From assembly GCF_000328475.2 (NCBI RefSeq), contig NC_026480.1, positions 1,178,001 to 1,242,000 of the forward strand: a DNA stretch of 64,000 nucleotides. The letters run 5' to 3'. This stretch comes from Mycosarcoma maydis. Lineage: Eukaryota > Basidiomycota > Ustilaginomycetes > Ustilaginales. A program made the position numbers and the translations under genes. Positions 1-9,475 of this stretch are shown here, one piece after another (the stretch's first letter is position 1; each line of letters begins with the position of its first letter). The notes below the pieces were generated by a model, which saw only the letters and a list, made by a program, of their open reading frames with translations, was not told the DNA's origin and searched no databases.

Positions 1-1314
1 TGCCAGGGTGCTCTTCATGACTTGCGTGACAATCAGCGTCGTTGTCCTTCGGAAGAATAGGTCGTCCAGACTGGCTCAGTGACGCTTTTATACGTTCTTG
101 GAGTCCAACATTGGAGCAGTGCGCACAACAGAAGCCACGCCTACTCCGGTTCGATTGCGGCAGAGTGCGCAAAGGGATAATAGGACGCCTAGGAGGAAGA
201 CTTTGCATACTCCCACGTTGAATCTCGCTTGGAAGAGCATTCCACCGAACTAGTCGCAGAGAAACAACGTTTCTCCATATTTGGCAGCTGGGCGAGGTTG
301 AGCTGGTTTCGTGCTCTCAGCCTTACTCTTGGAAAAAGTGACACAACCGGCTATCTACTTTACTCGCTGTCTCACAAGCAAAAAGGTCAGTTCACAGGTG
401 AGCTCTTGTATACAAATTTCCACCGTAACTGTGCCCAGACAAAGTCGATAGGGGATGGAAGAAAGCGGTTCAACCATCAACGTGCGCTTTCATTACCATA
501 GAGTGCGAGATTGTCATCGCTGAATAGTGGACCGTGTACACCAAGTTCTCAAGGGCTACGGCAACCAGCTTGGCACGGGTTCTACGAAGGTAGGTTGGTA
601 GGTGCAGATTATGCAGCGAGCCTCCTAATTGAAAGATTCTCATTCGACGAGAGGAGAGAGGAGAGTACCTACGGTTGCTCTGCTTCGAAGCACAGACCGA
701 GGTCGGCTCTGTCGAACAAATGGCATTCGTGATTGAACCGGCCTTTTCTTCTGGGTTGAGTGGTAATCGTGAATTTCCCGCGGTCGCCAAGAGCAAAGTT
801 GCGCAAGCGAACCAAGAACGTGGACACCTTGTCGAGCTTCACATACACGGCTCCCGTCATAAGTGCCCATTACGTCATCCACCTCTAGGCTTCCCCCTTG
901 AGCTCCATTTTCTGTTGAAATCACGGCACGTAATCAAACTGTTTCAACACCGGTACGATCATAGAAGCAGCTGGAGTTGGCAGAAGGCTAGAAAGTAGAG
1001 TAAGAGCTAAACAGACAAATTGGTGCGACTTGATATCCAAGAGATGCAGGCCCTAGGAACGTGTCACTTGGCCAATGGATCGGAAGGCTTCGATCCGAGT
1101 CATCAGAGGACCATTGTCGTCGATCTTGATCTGATCGTTCATGACAACGGTCAGACCTTGCCAGCTCCTTCAGCTCAAAACGTTTGCATAAAGTTAATGC
1201 GACGTGCGTTCAGCTCCCACACTCTACTCCACTACGTGCTTGACTCACTCAAACAGTCACAAGTATTGCGGATTTCTTTGAATATCCATTCATAATATCT
1301 ATACCCGATTTCAA
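1..1314. other. gene-free stretch at the window edge
   Basis: I see no supportable gene here. Open frames are short, overlap on both strands and match nothing I recognise. Copies of the dispersed ATTCGTGATT-type motif lie inside them (near 725 and 765), as is usual for intergenic DNA of this window. The last bases are the 3' flank of the phytase-like gene. Confidence 0.6.
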
Positions 1315-2853
1315 CTAAGCAAGACCAAGGCGAGAGAGCATGTCGCCGCGGTTGACCCCGGGCAGTTTGACCTTGAAAACAAAGAGCTGCGTAGGCACGT
1401 CCTGAGGGTACGCGGCTGAGTAAGCACCGAGCGCCTCCATGTATCCATCCTTGGTCTGGAAGTCATTGTCGCTGAGCGAGAGAATGTAGTACTCGTCCTT
1501 GTCGAAGCTTGTGTCGTGTTTCGACTTGGGCAGCGTTGGCAGCAGAATCAAGCTCTCGATCTTGGCGGCGAGCAAGGTAGGGTCGATGGGGTTGCCCGAG
1601 GCGTGCATTCCGAACTTGCCAAGATCGGCCGTGTAGTCGACAAGACTGCTGTAAGAAGCCAGGTCGATGTCGTTGGCAAGCTTACCCCCGGGCGCAATGG
1701 CACCTGTAGCCGTGTTGTACTTGGTTCCTTTGATGTTGGTGGCGGTGGACAGGTCGAGGATGTCAATGTGCTTGTAGTTGACACCCGAGTCGTCGTTTCC
1801 AAATCCGTTGCCGTCACGGACGAGAATGCCGACGGTCTTGTGGCCGAGGTAGATCAGATCATTGACGTTGCGAGCCTTGCCTTTCTTCGAAGTGGGGACC
1901 TTGAAAGCGTACTCAGCAATGAGTGGTACATTGTCGCCAGGATTAGCACCATTTTGGTAGGTGGTCACTCCTGAAAGCGAAGAAATGTCCCACTCAAAGA
2001 TGCGAAGGTAAGGGGCACCATCTCCACCGTCCTGGACGAGCGCAGACTGTAGGACGGCAAACAGCTGGTTGCCGTCCCAAGACACAGCCATGCCCTCAAA
2101 GCCGGCATTCGGAGCACGACCAGAGTCAGGAGTAGCCTTGGAGGTGAAGTTGTACTTGCCTCCAATGCGTGGCAAGACCGCTTCAGGAGGGGTGATGTAT
2201 GCAATGATAGTACCGTCTGCAGCGGTCTTGTAGACACCTGGAGTGTACTCGTCCGAAACCCAGAAGGTGCCATCCGGGTTGGCCGAGAAGCCCTCGGTGT
2301 CGAACGACAGAGCCGAAGGCTTGTTGGGCGCATTGGCCGCAGCCAGGGGCCCATCGTTGGATCCGCTTCCGCTAAGACCGCCGCTCCTCACAAGAGTAGG
2401 GTCAAGTCCGGTTGGGTTCTTACCCGAAGCCTCGTGATAGAAAGTCGTATCGCGGTAGGTGATGTTACAGAGATTGATTGCCTGGTCGAAGGCAAGGTTT
2501 TTCGAGCCCGTGTACTCCTTAAAAGAGAAATCAAACAGGTGGTGACGAGCAACATAGTCGATCGTATTCTCGACGTTGTAGCCTCGGTCGGGCTGGAGGT
2601 AGAGCTGACCTGAGTAGAGATCGCCGTTGCGTGTGAACTGGCCTGGAACAAGAGCACCTGCGGAACCGAAACCACCAATGGTCTCGCCATTCTTGTCCCG
2701 AGCGCTAGCTGAGAACTGACCGATGGCGACGAGACCTTTCGAGCTGAAATCGGCAGGGTCAACGCCACTACCGCGAGTGCGAATGGAAGCGCCTGCTACG
2801 CCGTTCGCGAGCGCAGAAAACACTGGCAGTGCCAGAGCGAGTTTAGCGAACAT
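1315..2853 (-). CDS. secreted phytase-like / esterase-like domain protein
   Basis: A 512-residue protein that starts with a clear signal peptide (MFAKLALALPVFSALANGVAGA). I chose the ATG at 2853 because an in-frame ATG seven codons upstream would put polar residues before that peptide. The mature part reads like the 'esterase-like activity of phytase' family: a beta-propeller-like chain with GFEGMAVSWDG, FWVSDEYTPGVYK and a late LSDNDF segment. Family members are extracellular or periplasmic phosphatase/esterase-like proteins, and the true substrate is usually unknown. Several N-X-S/T sites fit secretion. A TATA-like box lies about 65 bases upstream. The exact activity is not visible from sequence. 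Confidence 0.85.
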   Translation of the reverse strand: MFAKLALALPVFSALANGVAGASIRTRGSGVDPADFSSKGLVAIGQFSASARDKNGETIGGFGSAGALVPGQFTRNGDLYSGQLYLQPDRGYNVENTIDYVARHHLFDFSFKEYTGSKNLAFDQAINLCNITYRDTTFYHEASGKNPTGLDPTLVRSGGLSGSGSNDGPLAAANAPNKPSALSFDTEGFSANPDGTFWVSDEYTPGVYKTAADGTIIAYITPPEAVLPRIGGKYNFTSKATPDSGRAPNAGFEGMAVSWDGNQLFAVLQSALVQDGGDGAPYLRIFEWDISSLSGVTTYQNGANPGDNVPLIAEYAFKVPTSKKGKARNVNDLIYLGHKTVGILVRDGNGFGNDDSGVNYKHIDILDLSTATNIKGTKYNTATGAIAPGGKLANDIDLASYSSLVDYTADLGKFGMHASGNPIDPTLLAAKIESLILLPTLPKSKHDTSFDKDEYYILSLSDNDFQTKDGYMEALGAYSAAYPQDVPTQLFVFKVKLPGVNRGDMLSRLGLA

Positions 2854-2916
2854 CTCGGGCAAGTGTAGATACATGTGTCCGTGATGGACGAAACATGTTT
2901 CTATCCCTCTCTGCGC

Positions 2917-2924
2917 TTATAAAG
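2917..2924 (-). promoter_or_regulatory. TATA-like box of the phytase-like gene
   Basis: Reads CTTTATAA on the minus strand, about 65 bases upstream of the ATG at 2853. The position is plausible for a core promoter element; it is not proven. Confidence 0.45.
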
Positions 2925-3040
2925 ACAGCTGCGAACTGCACCAACGTACAAGGGTGGCGAGTCTGTGACGGCACAATTCACACGCACTGAGCAATGCTTG
3001 TTGGCGTGAATTGTTTGTGATCATGCTCATGCCACTCAAG

Positions 3041-3060
3041 CATGTCTCTGCATGTCTCTG
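3041..3060. repeat. 10-bp direct duplication
   Basis: The unit catgtctctg occurs twice head to tail, and a third partial copy (catg) follows. It lies in the divergent intergenic region. Confidence 0.85.
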
Positions 3061-3546
3061 CATGAACAGGGTCACGGAAACTTTCAGGAGGATTCATGAT
3101 TTCGTCGCATCCAAGCTCATTTGCCTTTCAGGTTTGCTGTCGATGTCGAAAACGACAGTATGGTCGGAGTTGCGTCTTTTTGCCTCGCTAAGCTGCCGAA
3201 TTCGAGGATGAGCACGTTCTTAGACGTGCAGCGGTTAAGCTGCTGAGCCCAAAAACCCGATTTGCCGTCCATGCAGCCGCCGGGCTTCGCTTCCTGCCGA
3301 ACCGGTCTCTCAACTCAGCTGGACAACGGGGCAAGATCTGCTCAGTCGAAACCGTAGGTCTAACATATCACAGCTGCATTCACGTGATTCACGACTCGTC
3401 ATTCGTGTTTCGTGTTTCGTAATTTCACGTTTCCCGTCTGCGTGATGCACGATGCCGATGTGGCGGCCAATCAACAAATCCGAGTTCCGCATATTCATAA
3501 ATGCGTCACCTCCACCTCAATCATGACTTCTTCTGACGAAACCCTG

Positions 3547-3584
3547 CATGGCAAGAGCAAGAATGCATGGCAAGAGCAAGAACA
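3547..3584. repeat. 19-bp tandem duplication
   Basis: Two adjacent 19-bp copies beginning catggcaagagcaag, differing only in their last bases (aatg versus aaca). They lie about 90-120 bases upstream of the carrier start codon, so probably near its transcription start. Confidence 0.85.
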
Positions 3585-3669
3585 CAGATGATAGATAGAT
3601 AGACTGTCGATGAGTAGCCTTTACAATCATGCCATCAGCTAGCTCGTTATCGACACGCTGCTAGTAGCT

Positions 3670-4851
3670 ATGGACACTGTCGTAGCAGGAGCCGCAGCAG
3701 CCTTCACGGTGGATCTGCTCATCTACCCACTCGACACGCTCAAGACCCGACTACAAGCTCCCGACTATGCCACGCGCTTTCCTGCAGGTAGGGGCCTCTA
3801 TGGAGGATTGTATCAAGGTGTTGGAAGCGTCATCATTGCCACTCTTCCAGCTGCCGGGCTGTTCTTTTCCACTTACGAGCAGACAAAAACCGTCTTGGGA
3901 TCGTCGAATTCACCACTTGCAAATACACCACCAGCACTGTCGCACATGCTTGCTAGCTCGACAGCAGAGCTAGTGTCATGTCTCGTCTTGACCCCGGCCG
4001 AGATTATCAAGCAACGGGCACAAGTTGTCAATAAGCAGCGGAACCAGACTCGATCCTCGTCAAGCAGTACAAGCTCATCGTCAGCTTGTCCGGCGACTAC
4101 AGCAGTAGGAGCGGCAAAGGAAGTGGTACAAAAAGCCGAACCACGAGAATCCAAAGTATGCCTTGCAAAAAGGACAGTTGCACATGCGGCCGACAAGGTG
4201 TCCAAACAAGCTCCTCCAGGCAGCGCTGCCTCTACAGCAAGGAACATACTTCTTGACGCGCATGAGAGGTTGCAGCAAGTGAGCGCACAGCCCTCCACCC
4301 GACCCACAATAGCACCCGTCGCCTCTGTTTTTGCTCGCTCCTACCTTGCTCTAGCAGGTCGCAACTTGCCCTTCACCGCATTGCAATTTCCGATCTACGA
4401 GTCACTACGAGAATCGCTCGGAAAGTGGGTGGGTCTCAAAGCCGGGACGCACAAAGAGGACGGCGAGGTTGATGACATACGATCATCCGAGCAACTCAGA
4501 TGTAAAGCCACACAGGACAAGATGAGTGTAGCTACCGAATTCGGAAAGGCAGGGATGGTGGCAGGCGGGTCAGCAGCGATTGCGGGTTCGTTTGCGGCTG
4601 TGGTCACAACGCCAATCGATGTAGCCAAGACAAGGATCATGTTGGACACAGATGCAGGCAGAGCAAAGACATCATTGGGTGTGTTGGCGACAATGAGAGA
4701 CATTATGGCTAAGGAAGGGTGGAAGGCATTGATGAAAGGAGGTGCTTTGCGCGGCGCGTGGACTGCGTTGGGAGCGGGTGTGTATTTAGGCAGTTATGAA
4801 GCGGGTCGATTGTGGTGGAGAGACAGACAGCAGAGATTGAAGAAGACGTGA
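3670..4851 (+). CDS. mitochondrial carrier, S-adenosylmethionine carrier (PET8/SAMC) type
   Basis: A 393-residue carrier of the inner mitochondrial membrane. It shows the three repeat signatures: YPLDTLKTRLQ near residue 20, TPAEIIKQRAQ near 109 and TPIDVAKTRIM near 316. The second signature with A-E-x-x-K-Q-R, the NLPFTALQFPIYE segment and the third ending R-I-M are the pattern of SAM carriers, which import SAM into mitochondria for methylation and cofactor synthesis. A Ser/Lys/Ala-rich insertion of about 95 residues (about 118-215) follows the second signature, in what should be a matrix loop. This makes the protein about 100 residues longer than usual. The family is firm; the substrate is inferred. 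Confidence 0.88.
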   Translation: MDTVVAGAAAAFTVDLLIYPLDTLKTRLQAPDYATRFPAGRGLYGGLYQGVGSVIIATLPAAGLFFSTYEQTKTVLGSSNSPLANTPPALSHMLASSTAELVSCLVLTPAEIIKQRAQVVNKQRNQTRSSSSSTSSSSACPATTAVGAAKEVVQKAEPRESKVCLAKRTVAHAADKVSKQAPPGSAASTARNILLDAHERLQQVSAQPSTRPTIAPVASVFARSYLALAGRNLPFTALQFPIYESLRESLGKWVGLKAGTHKEDGEVDDIRSSEQLRCKATQDKMSVATEFGKAGMVAGGSAAIAGSFAAVVTTPIDVAKTRIMLDTDAGRAKTSLGVLATMRDIMAKEGWKALMKGGALRGAWTALGAGVYLGSYEAGRLWWRDRQQRLKKT

Positions 4852-5193
4852 TGCAATATACCTGCGAACAGCTGGTGAAAGAACTTTCAACGATTCCATG
4901 CCAGAATTATGACTCACGGACTGACGTTCGCCGGGATGTGATTTGATTGACCACGTTGGTGCTTGTCAAGCTTCAACACAATTGTGATTCGTAACGTGCA
5001 CGAGGTGGAGGTGTTGATCACGAAATTGCGGGGGGCTTTTCACGATTTTGCTCCACCTCTCTAACACCATCTCGGCCTAAACAAGAAAAACGTGAAACTA
5101 TCTTCTCGGCGCCAACTTCATCCCATGCTTTCGCAGACATTCACATAAGCCACGGCCTGCGGTCGAACTAACCTGCCGTGCACCTTCACAATC
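4852..5193. other. intergenic region between carrier and SLX1
   Basis: Holds the 3' flank of the carrier and the promoter side of SLX1. It contains CACGAAATT/TTCACGATTTT motif relatives near 5020-5050. No gene seen. Confidence 0.65.
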
Positions 5194-7170
5194 ATGCCAT
5201 CTTCGGTAACAAAACATACAATTCCGCCATTCTACGCCTGCTATTTTCTGCGCTCTCTCTCCACCCCAGGTACTACCTACATCGGCTCCACTCCGGCTCC
5301 ACCCCGCCGCAAGCGTCAGCACAATGGTCACCTCACGCAGGGTGCCTACAAAACTTCTCGTGCAAGGCCTTGGGAGATGGAATGCATCGTCTATGGATTT
5401 TCCTCCAAGATTGCCGCTTTGCAGTTCGAATGGGCTTGGGCCAAACCGCATCTTTCTCGTCATCTCAAATTCTTGACTACAGAGCACTCGGTTGACGGTA
5501 CACCGAAAAACACGTCTGATTGGGCTGGTATGTCACTGTTTCCATCTACAAGCTTGACTCCCGGACAGACTCGGTGGGGTAGACCGAAGAAGAGGATGGC
5601 GAGACCTCCATCATCTCCCAACGCTAGACTGTTGGCCATGCGCGCACTGCTGCGATCAGAACCGTTCTGCGGTTGGGGACTGAAATTGGCTTTCTTCACC
5701 GAGTGGAGCTGGTTGGCGTACCAGAGACTTGATGCTTGCGACCCAGGTTTGGTGGCCAAAAGCGCATTGTCGACGTTGCAAAATAGGTACAGTAGATCGG
5801 GGAAGCCTTTGCATGCACTCTACCCGGTAGCTGTCTGTGACTTTTCTGGTGTCGACGGCAAACGCGAACCGCTCGTTCACGTCTCCGAGCCGTATCGGCT
5901 GGATGCGGGTGTAGCTGAACATCCTGTCAAGAAGAGGCAGACCTCGAGCAGGCAAAAGCCACACACCGAGGAAACTTCAGCATGGCCAGAGACGCTTCCG
6001 AGATCAGCAAATTTGAAAGGTCTCGATGCATGCATGCAAGACTTTGCGACCTTCCCCATACCGCAACCAGCTGCTCCGAATACAGACTTGACAAAGAAGT
6101 CCAAACGAGCGAAAAAACTGAGCGATAAGGCTCGACCGTCTGCTTTGGAAGATCATGACGCAGAGAACGGAGTAGATGATGACGACACCGAGGTTGAAGT
6201 GGTTGCTACAGATGCCGCCAATGGATCAGATCTGGCGTTAAGCCGCCCACTCTACAGAATGAGATTTGACGACCTCAACATGGAAGAATCAGAATGGAAA
6301 CGGTTCGCAGAAAGCATCGCTGCAAACGTGGGTGCATCAAGAAGTACGACGCAAGCAATGAGCGAATTTCTGCATACCTGTGTACAGAGACACATAGCAG
6401 CACAAGACGCACGCACAGCAAACACAGCACTTCCCGCACCCACATCACTCTGCTCTCTCTGCAGCATACCGATTGATCTCAGCCAGCAGCTCGATTTTGT
6501 CTTATGCCCAAATCCGCATGCTAGCACACTGCCTCTCATCTCCAGTTCATCTACCGCCTCGCACGAGACCATATCGGAATGCCGCGAAACCGGATGCGAC
6601 TCGATCTTTCATCTCTCGTGCTTGGCTAGGTCGTTTCTCGAACAGCAACTAGGGGACCAAAAGGCGACAGCGAGCAGCGCGAGTACGGTACTTCCCACAC
6701 ACGGCACCTGTCCCTGTCATAGAGGAGAGCACAAGGAACCAACCATGTGGGCGGATGTTGTTAGAGCTATGTATCGCAGACACGAGCGGTTCGAGCGACT
6801 GATTCAGTTCTTGATAAGGTCTGGTCGGTCTCTTGAACAGCATCTCCATCCGCCGCTGGAAGTTGAGATGACTGTCAAAGGGAGTAAAATTAAAGAAAGA
6901 GTCAAGGCATCTGTCAAAGCCACTGAGGATGCACAGGTCGACATTGGCGATCAGAGACAAGTCATAAGTGGGACAACAAGCAGGACGAAGGCCGCGCTCA
7001 CGAGGAAACGCAGGCAGCCAACGACTAGTAGTGTCAATGCGATTCAAGTCGATCCGTTAGCAAGAAATGGCTCAAAGATCGACGGAGATGGAGCTGGGAA
7101 GGATACGAAGAAAAACACCACACAGAAAGCCAAATCGAACGAAACCAGCGAAGTAATTGACCTCACATAA
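5194..7170 (+). CDS. SLX1: SLX1 structure-specific endonuclease subunit
   Basis: A 658-residue protein. An N-terminal GIY-YIG nuclease domain is plain: YACYFLRS near residue 14, YIGST at 29-33, the Arg-rich [10 protein letters not shown] turn carrying the catalytic Arg (R41), and QFEWAW with the metal-binding Glu (E79). Residues about 419-510 form the C4HC3 RING/PHD-like zinc finger of SLX1 (CSLC, then [12 protein letters not shown] and a closing CPC). With SLX4, SLX1 cuts branched DNA such as flaps and Holliday junctions in the nucleus. A long acidic and basic linker separates the domains, making the protein longer than the roughly 300 residues of yeast Slx1. The chain ends SEVIDLT, a SUMO-interaction-like motif. 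No intron is needed. Confidence 0.93.
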   Translation: MPSSVTKHTIPPFYACYFLRSLSTPGTTYIGSTPAPPRRKRQHNGHLTQGAYKTSRARPWEMECIVYGFSSKIAALQFEWAWAKPHLSRHLKFLTTEHSVDGTPKNTSDWAGMSLFPSTSLTPGQTRWGRPKKRMARPPSSPNARLLAMRALLRSEPFCGWGLKLAFFTEWSWLAYQRLDACDPGLVAKSALSTLQNRYSRSGKPLHALYPVAVCDFSGVDGKREPLVHVSEPYRLDAGVAEHPVKKRQTSSRQKPHTEETSAWPETLPRSANLKGLDACMQDFATFPIPQPAAPNTDLTKKSKRAKKLSDKARPSALEDHDAENGVDDDDTEVEVVATDAANGSDLALSRPLYRMRFDDLNMEESEWKRFAESIAANVGASRSTTQAMSEFLHTCVQRHIAAQDARTANTALPAPTSLCSLCSIPIDLSQQLDFVLCPNPHASTLPLISSSSTASHETISECRETGCDSIFHLSCLARSFLEQQLGDQKATASSASTVLPTHGTCPCHRGEHKEPTMWADVVRAMYRRHERFERLIQFLIRSGRSLEQHLHPPLEVEMTVKGSKIKERVKASVKATEDAQVDIGDQRQVISGTTSRTKAALTRKRRQPTTSSVNAIQVDPLARNGSKIDGDGAGKDTKKNTTQKAKSNETSEVIDLT

Positions 7171-7228
7171 GGTACAATCTAACTACTTGAAAAAGACATT
7201 TAACGAACAGCCTTGACTACCGTGTACT

Positions 7229-8614
7229 TTACAGTTCGTCCCCATGATTGAAGAGAGATGCAACGACGCCTTTTGCTTTCTGTGCCCGCCTACCTTTCCT
7301 CTTGGGCTCAGCAACCTTTCCATCCGCTTGCAAGTTGTTGCCGCTAATCAAGAGATTCATGAATTCGTAGATCAAATCGCTTGCTGCATACGCTGTGATC
7401 TCGGCCTGGTCATACGCTGGGCTCACTTCTACCAAATCAAATCCGACAAAGTTCAGCCCTTCCAGTCCTCTCAAAATCCTCCTCAGCTCTCTGGGGCTCC
7501 AACCTGCGGATTCCAACGTGCCTGTGCCCGGAGCAAAGCCCGGATCGAGCGTATCAATATCGATACTGAGATAGACGGGCATGGCGCCAACACGAGACCG
7601 GATGTTTTGGATGATAGCCGGAATGCCAAGGTCGTCAATGTCATCGGAGGTGATGATGTCGAAGCCGATCGATGCGTCGTGTTGAATGTCGTCGTAGGAG
7701 CCGAGTCGTGTACGGATGCCGGCGTGAATGGATTGATTGCGTGCGATAAGTCCTTCGAGCGCAGCTTGCCAGAAAAAGGTGCCGTGCTGGATCTGGTGTT
7801 GGCGCGTTGGCGAGCCTGCAGGTGAGACCTCTGGAGGCCATGTGTCGAGATGTGCATCAAAGTGAATCACCGCGATGGGTCCATATACTCGGTAGAGCGA
7901 TCGAAGGATCGGCAGCACAATCGTGTGATCTCCACCCATGGAGACGATCTTGGGGTGCGATCTGCCGTCTTTTGCCAAGCCTGCGTTGGAGAATGCTTGC
8001 CACGATTTGGTCGAAACTACTGAGTTTGGTGGAGTTGAAGAGAAGCTAAGCGATGGATCGGAAGCAGCTCGACGTTGCAAAAGCGAAGTATACCCAGCTT
8101 CGATCTGATCGATCGCCAAAGCAGGATCAAATCCAGAAGTGGGAATGTCGTCACAGTCTAGAAATCGCAAACCGGTATTGTACGGGTCTTGAGCATGATA
8201 CAAAGAGTACGTTCTGCCCGCTCTCTGCCGTCTGCTAGCTTGACGAATCGCATTCGGCCCGAATCTGGCACCGGGTCGATAGGTTACGGTGAGGTCGTAA
8301 GGGATCCCGAGCACGGCTACGTCGAACAACTGGCTGGGATCATCAAGGCACTTGACAGTAGGCAAGTGGGCGTAAGTGTTCACGCCAGAGTAAGCAGGCT
8401 TTGCGACGCCGGAATACTTTTTCGTCCAAGGATCGTCGATATCGTTGGAGGGGAACTCAACCAGAGGGATGGGCGCGTATTCGGCAGAGCTGTGCGCTCC
8501 TGCACCGTGATGCTCTTGGTCGAGTCCGGGAGAATGCGGGCTTGCATGCGAACTGGCTAAGGATGCACAAGCCAGGACAAAGGCCAGGATCAAAGCGTTC
8601 TTTCTGGTAATCAT
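7229..8614 (-). CDS. secretory-pathway agmatinase-like ureohydrolase
   Basis: A 461-residue member of the arginase/agmatinase family. All six manganese ligands are present: H230 (MGGDHT), D253, H255 and D257 (FDAHLDT), and D352 and D354 (IDIDTLDP). The spacing and the GWSPRE segment fit agmatinase rather than arginase, so it probably turns agmatine into putrescine and urea; this substrate call is inferred. Unusually, it starts with a hydrophobic signal peptide (about residues 8-24), so it enters the secretory pathway. It ends in a basic stretch (438-450) and then NHGDEL, whose last four residues resemble an ER-retrieval signal. It shares a promoter region with the FGGY kinase. A TATA-like run lies about 105 bases upstream. 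Confidence 0.87.
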   Translation of the reverse strand: MITRKNALILAFVLACASLASSHASPHSPGLDQEHHGAGAHSSAEYAPIPLVEFPSNDIDDPWTKKYSGVAKPAYSGVNTYAHLPTVKCLDDPSQLFDVAVLGIPYDLTVTYRPGARFGPNAIRQASRRQRAGRTYSLYHAQDPYNTGLRFLDCDDIPTSGFDPALAIDQIEAGYTSLLQRRAASDPSLSFSSTPPNSVVSTKSWQAFSNAGLAKDGRSHPKIVSMGGDHTIVLPILRSLYRVYGPIAVIHFDAHLDTWPPEVSPAGSPTRQHQIQHGTFFWQAALEGLIARNQSIHAGIRTRLGSYDDIQHDASIGFDIITSDDIDDLGIPAIIQNIRSRVGAMPVYLSIDIDTLDPGFAPGTGTLESAGWSPRELRRILRGLEGLNFVGFDLVEVSPAYDQAEITAYAASDLIYEFMNLLISGNNLQADGKVAEPKRKGRRAQKAKGVVASLFNHGDEL

Positions 8615-9475
8615 GTCAGGAAGGGCTTTAGGCTTTGAGAACTGAAATGGCGAGGAAAGAAGGAGAGCAATAGCTTAAGAAGATAAGCCAGCAACTTCCT
8701 TGGCTCAGCATTCAGTGTTTATATATATCGGCCATGGACCTGACCTCGCTTGTTCAGATCTTAAATTGGGCAAAAATGCCTTGCTGAAGGTGCATATTGC
8801 GCTCAGGTACCGGACAGACAGCCACGAGCGTTGCGATGTCTTGTGAGCTCCGAGAAGCGTTGCGCCAAAAGCGTGGAGAGCTAGCTCGTTAAGCACCACA
8901 AGCTGCTCGTTAAGAATCACGAATCCTATGTTCTCGACAACGCCGATGTTTTTACCGAGAAATCCGAATCACTTTTCTTTATTATAAATCTTTGAACGGT
9001 GTAACAAACCTGGCGATTTTGCATCGTGCATGTTGCGGTACGTGCAAGACACCAGAGCACCGTGAGAAGAACTCTGAAATCGTGAATCGGCGAATTTCGT
9101 CACCGCGAAGTACGGCAATCACCGAATCGTGAATAATCGTGAATGATAATCATGGATCACGGATGATTGTGGGTCTTGTGTCTTGTGCTCTCCCACTTCC
9201 CACTTTCGGTGTCTGCGTGTGTGAGTGTCACTCAAGACTCGTGACTGTGGAGGTGGATCTTCTGATTTCCATGTTCATCTCACCGGGTCTGTGCGATGTA
9301 TCAACGCTGCAGTCTCAGGGTTTTGTGACCAGTTTTGCTAACATTCGTGATTCACGATGCCTTCCTCCTGGAAACCGAACAGCCTTGAGTAGCCCTTCTT
9401 CCACGGATAAGGAGGTTGGTCCTTTCTCCTACGACTCACAACCCCCGCCATCATCGACTCGACAGCATACACAGG
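8615..9475. other. divergent intergenic region (agmatinase / FGGY kinase)
   Basis: Carries the agmatinase TATA run and a dense group of TCGTGAAT/ATCACGGAT motif copies around 9080-9165. No gene seen; the open frame upstream of the kinase ATG is judged to be 5' leader. Confidence 0.7.
8718..8728 (-). promoter_or_regulatory. TATA-like run of the agmatinase gene
   Basis: An uninterrupted atatatataaa on the minus strand, about 105 bases upstream of the ATG at 8614. It is the best core-promoter candidate in this intergenic region. Confidence 0.5.

Larger units (their letters stand above)
2854..3669. other. divergent intergenic region (phytase-like / carrier)
   Basis: Shared upstream region of two divergent genes. 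It holds a TATA-like box for the left gene, a 10-bp direct duplication (3041-3060), a 19-bp tandem duplication (3547-3584), a short GATA-like run (tagatagataga near 3592) and several CGTGATTC/ATTCGTG motif copies near 3380-3420. No gene seen. Confidence 0.7.

Noticed and set aside
640..924. Open frames on the minus strand that could be an exon with a donor near 670
   Set aside because: They include copies of the intergenic ATTCGTGATT motif, match no family and lack a convincing second exon.
1041..1110. tRNA-like A-box and B-box words
   Set aside because: The two words are too close together and no cloverleaf stem can be formed.
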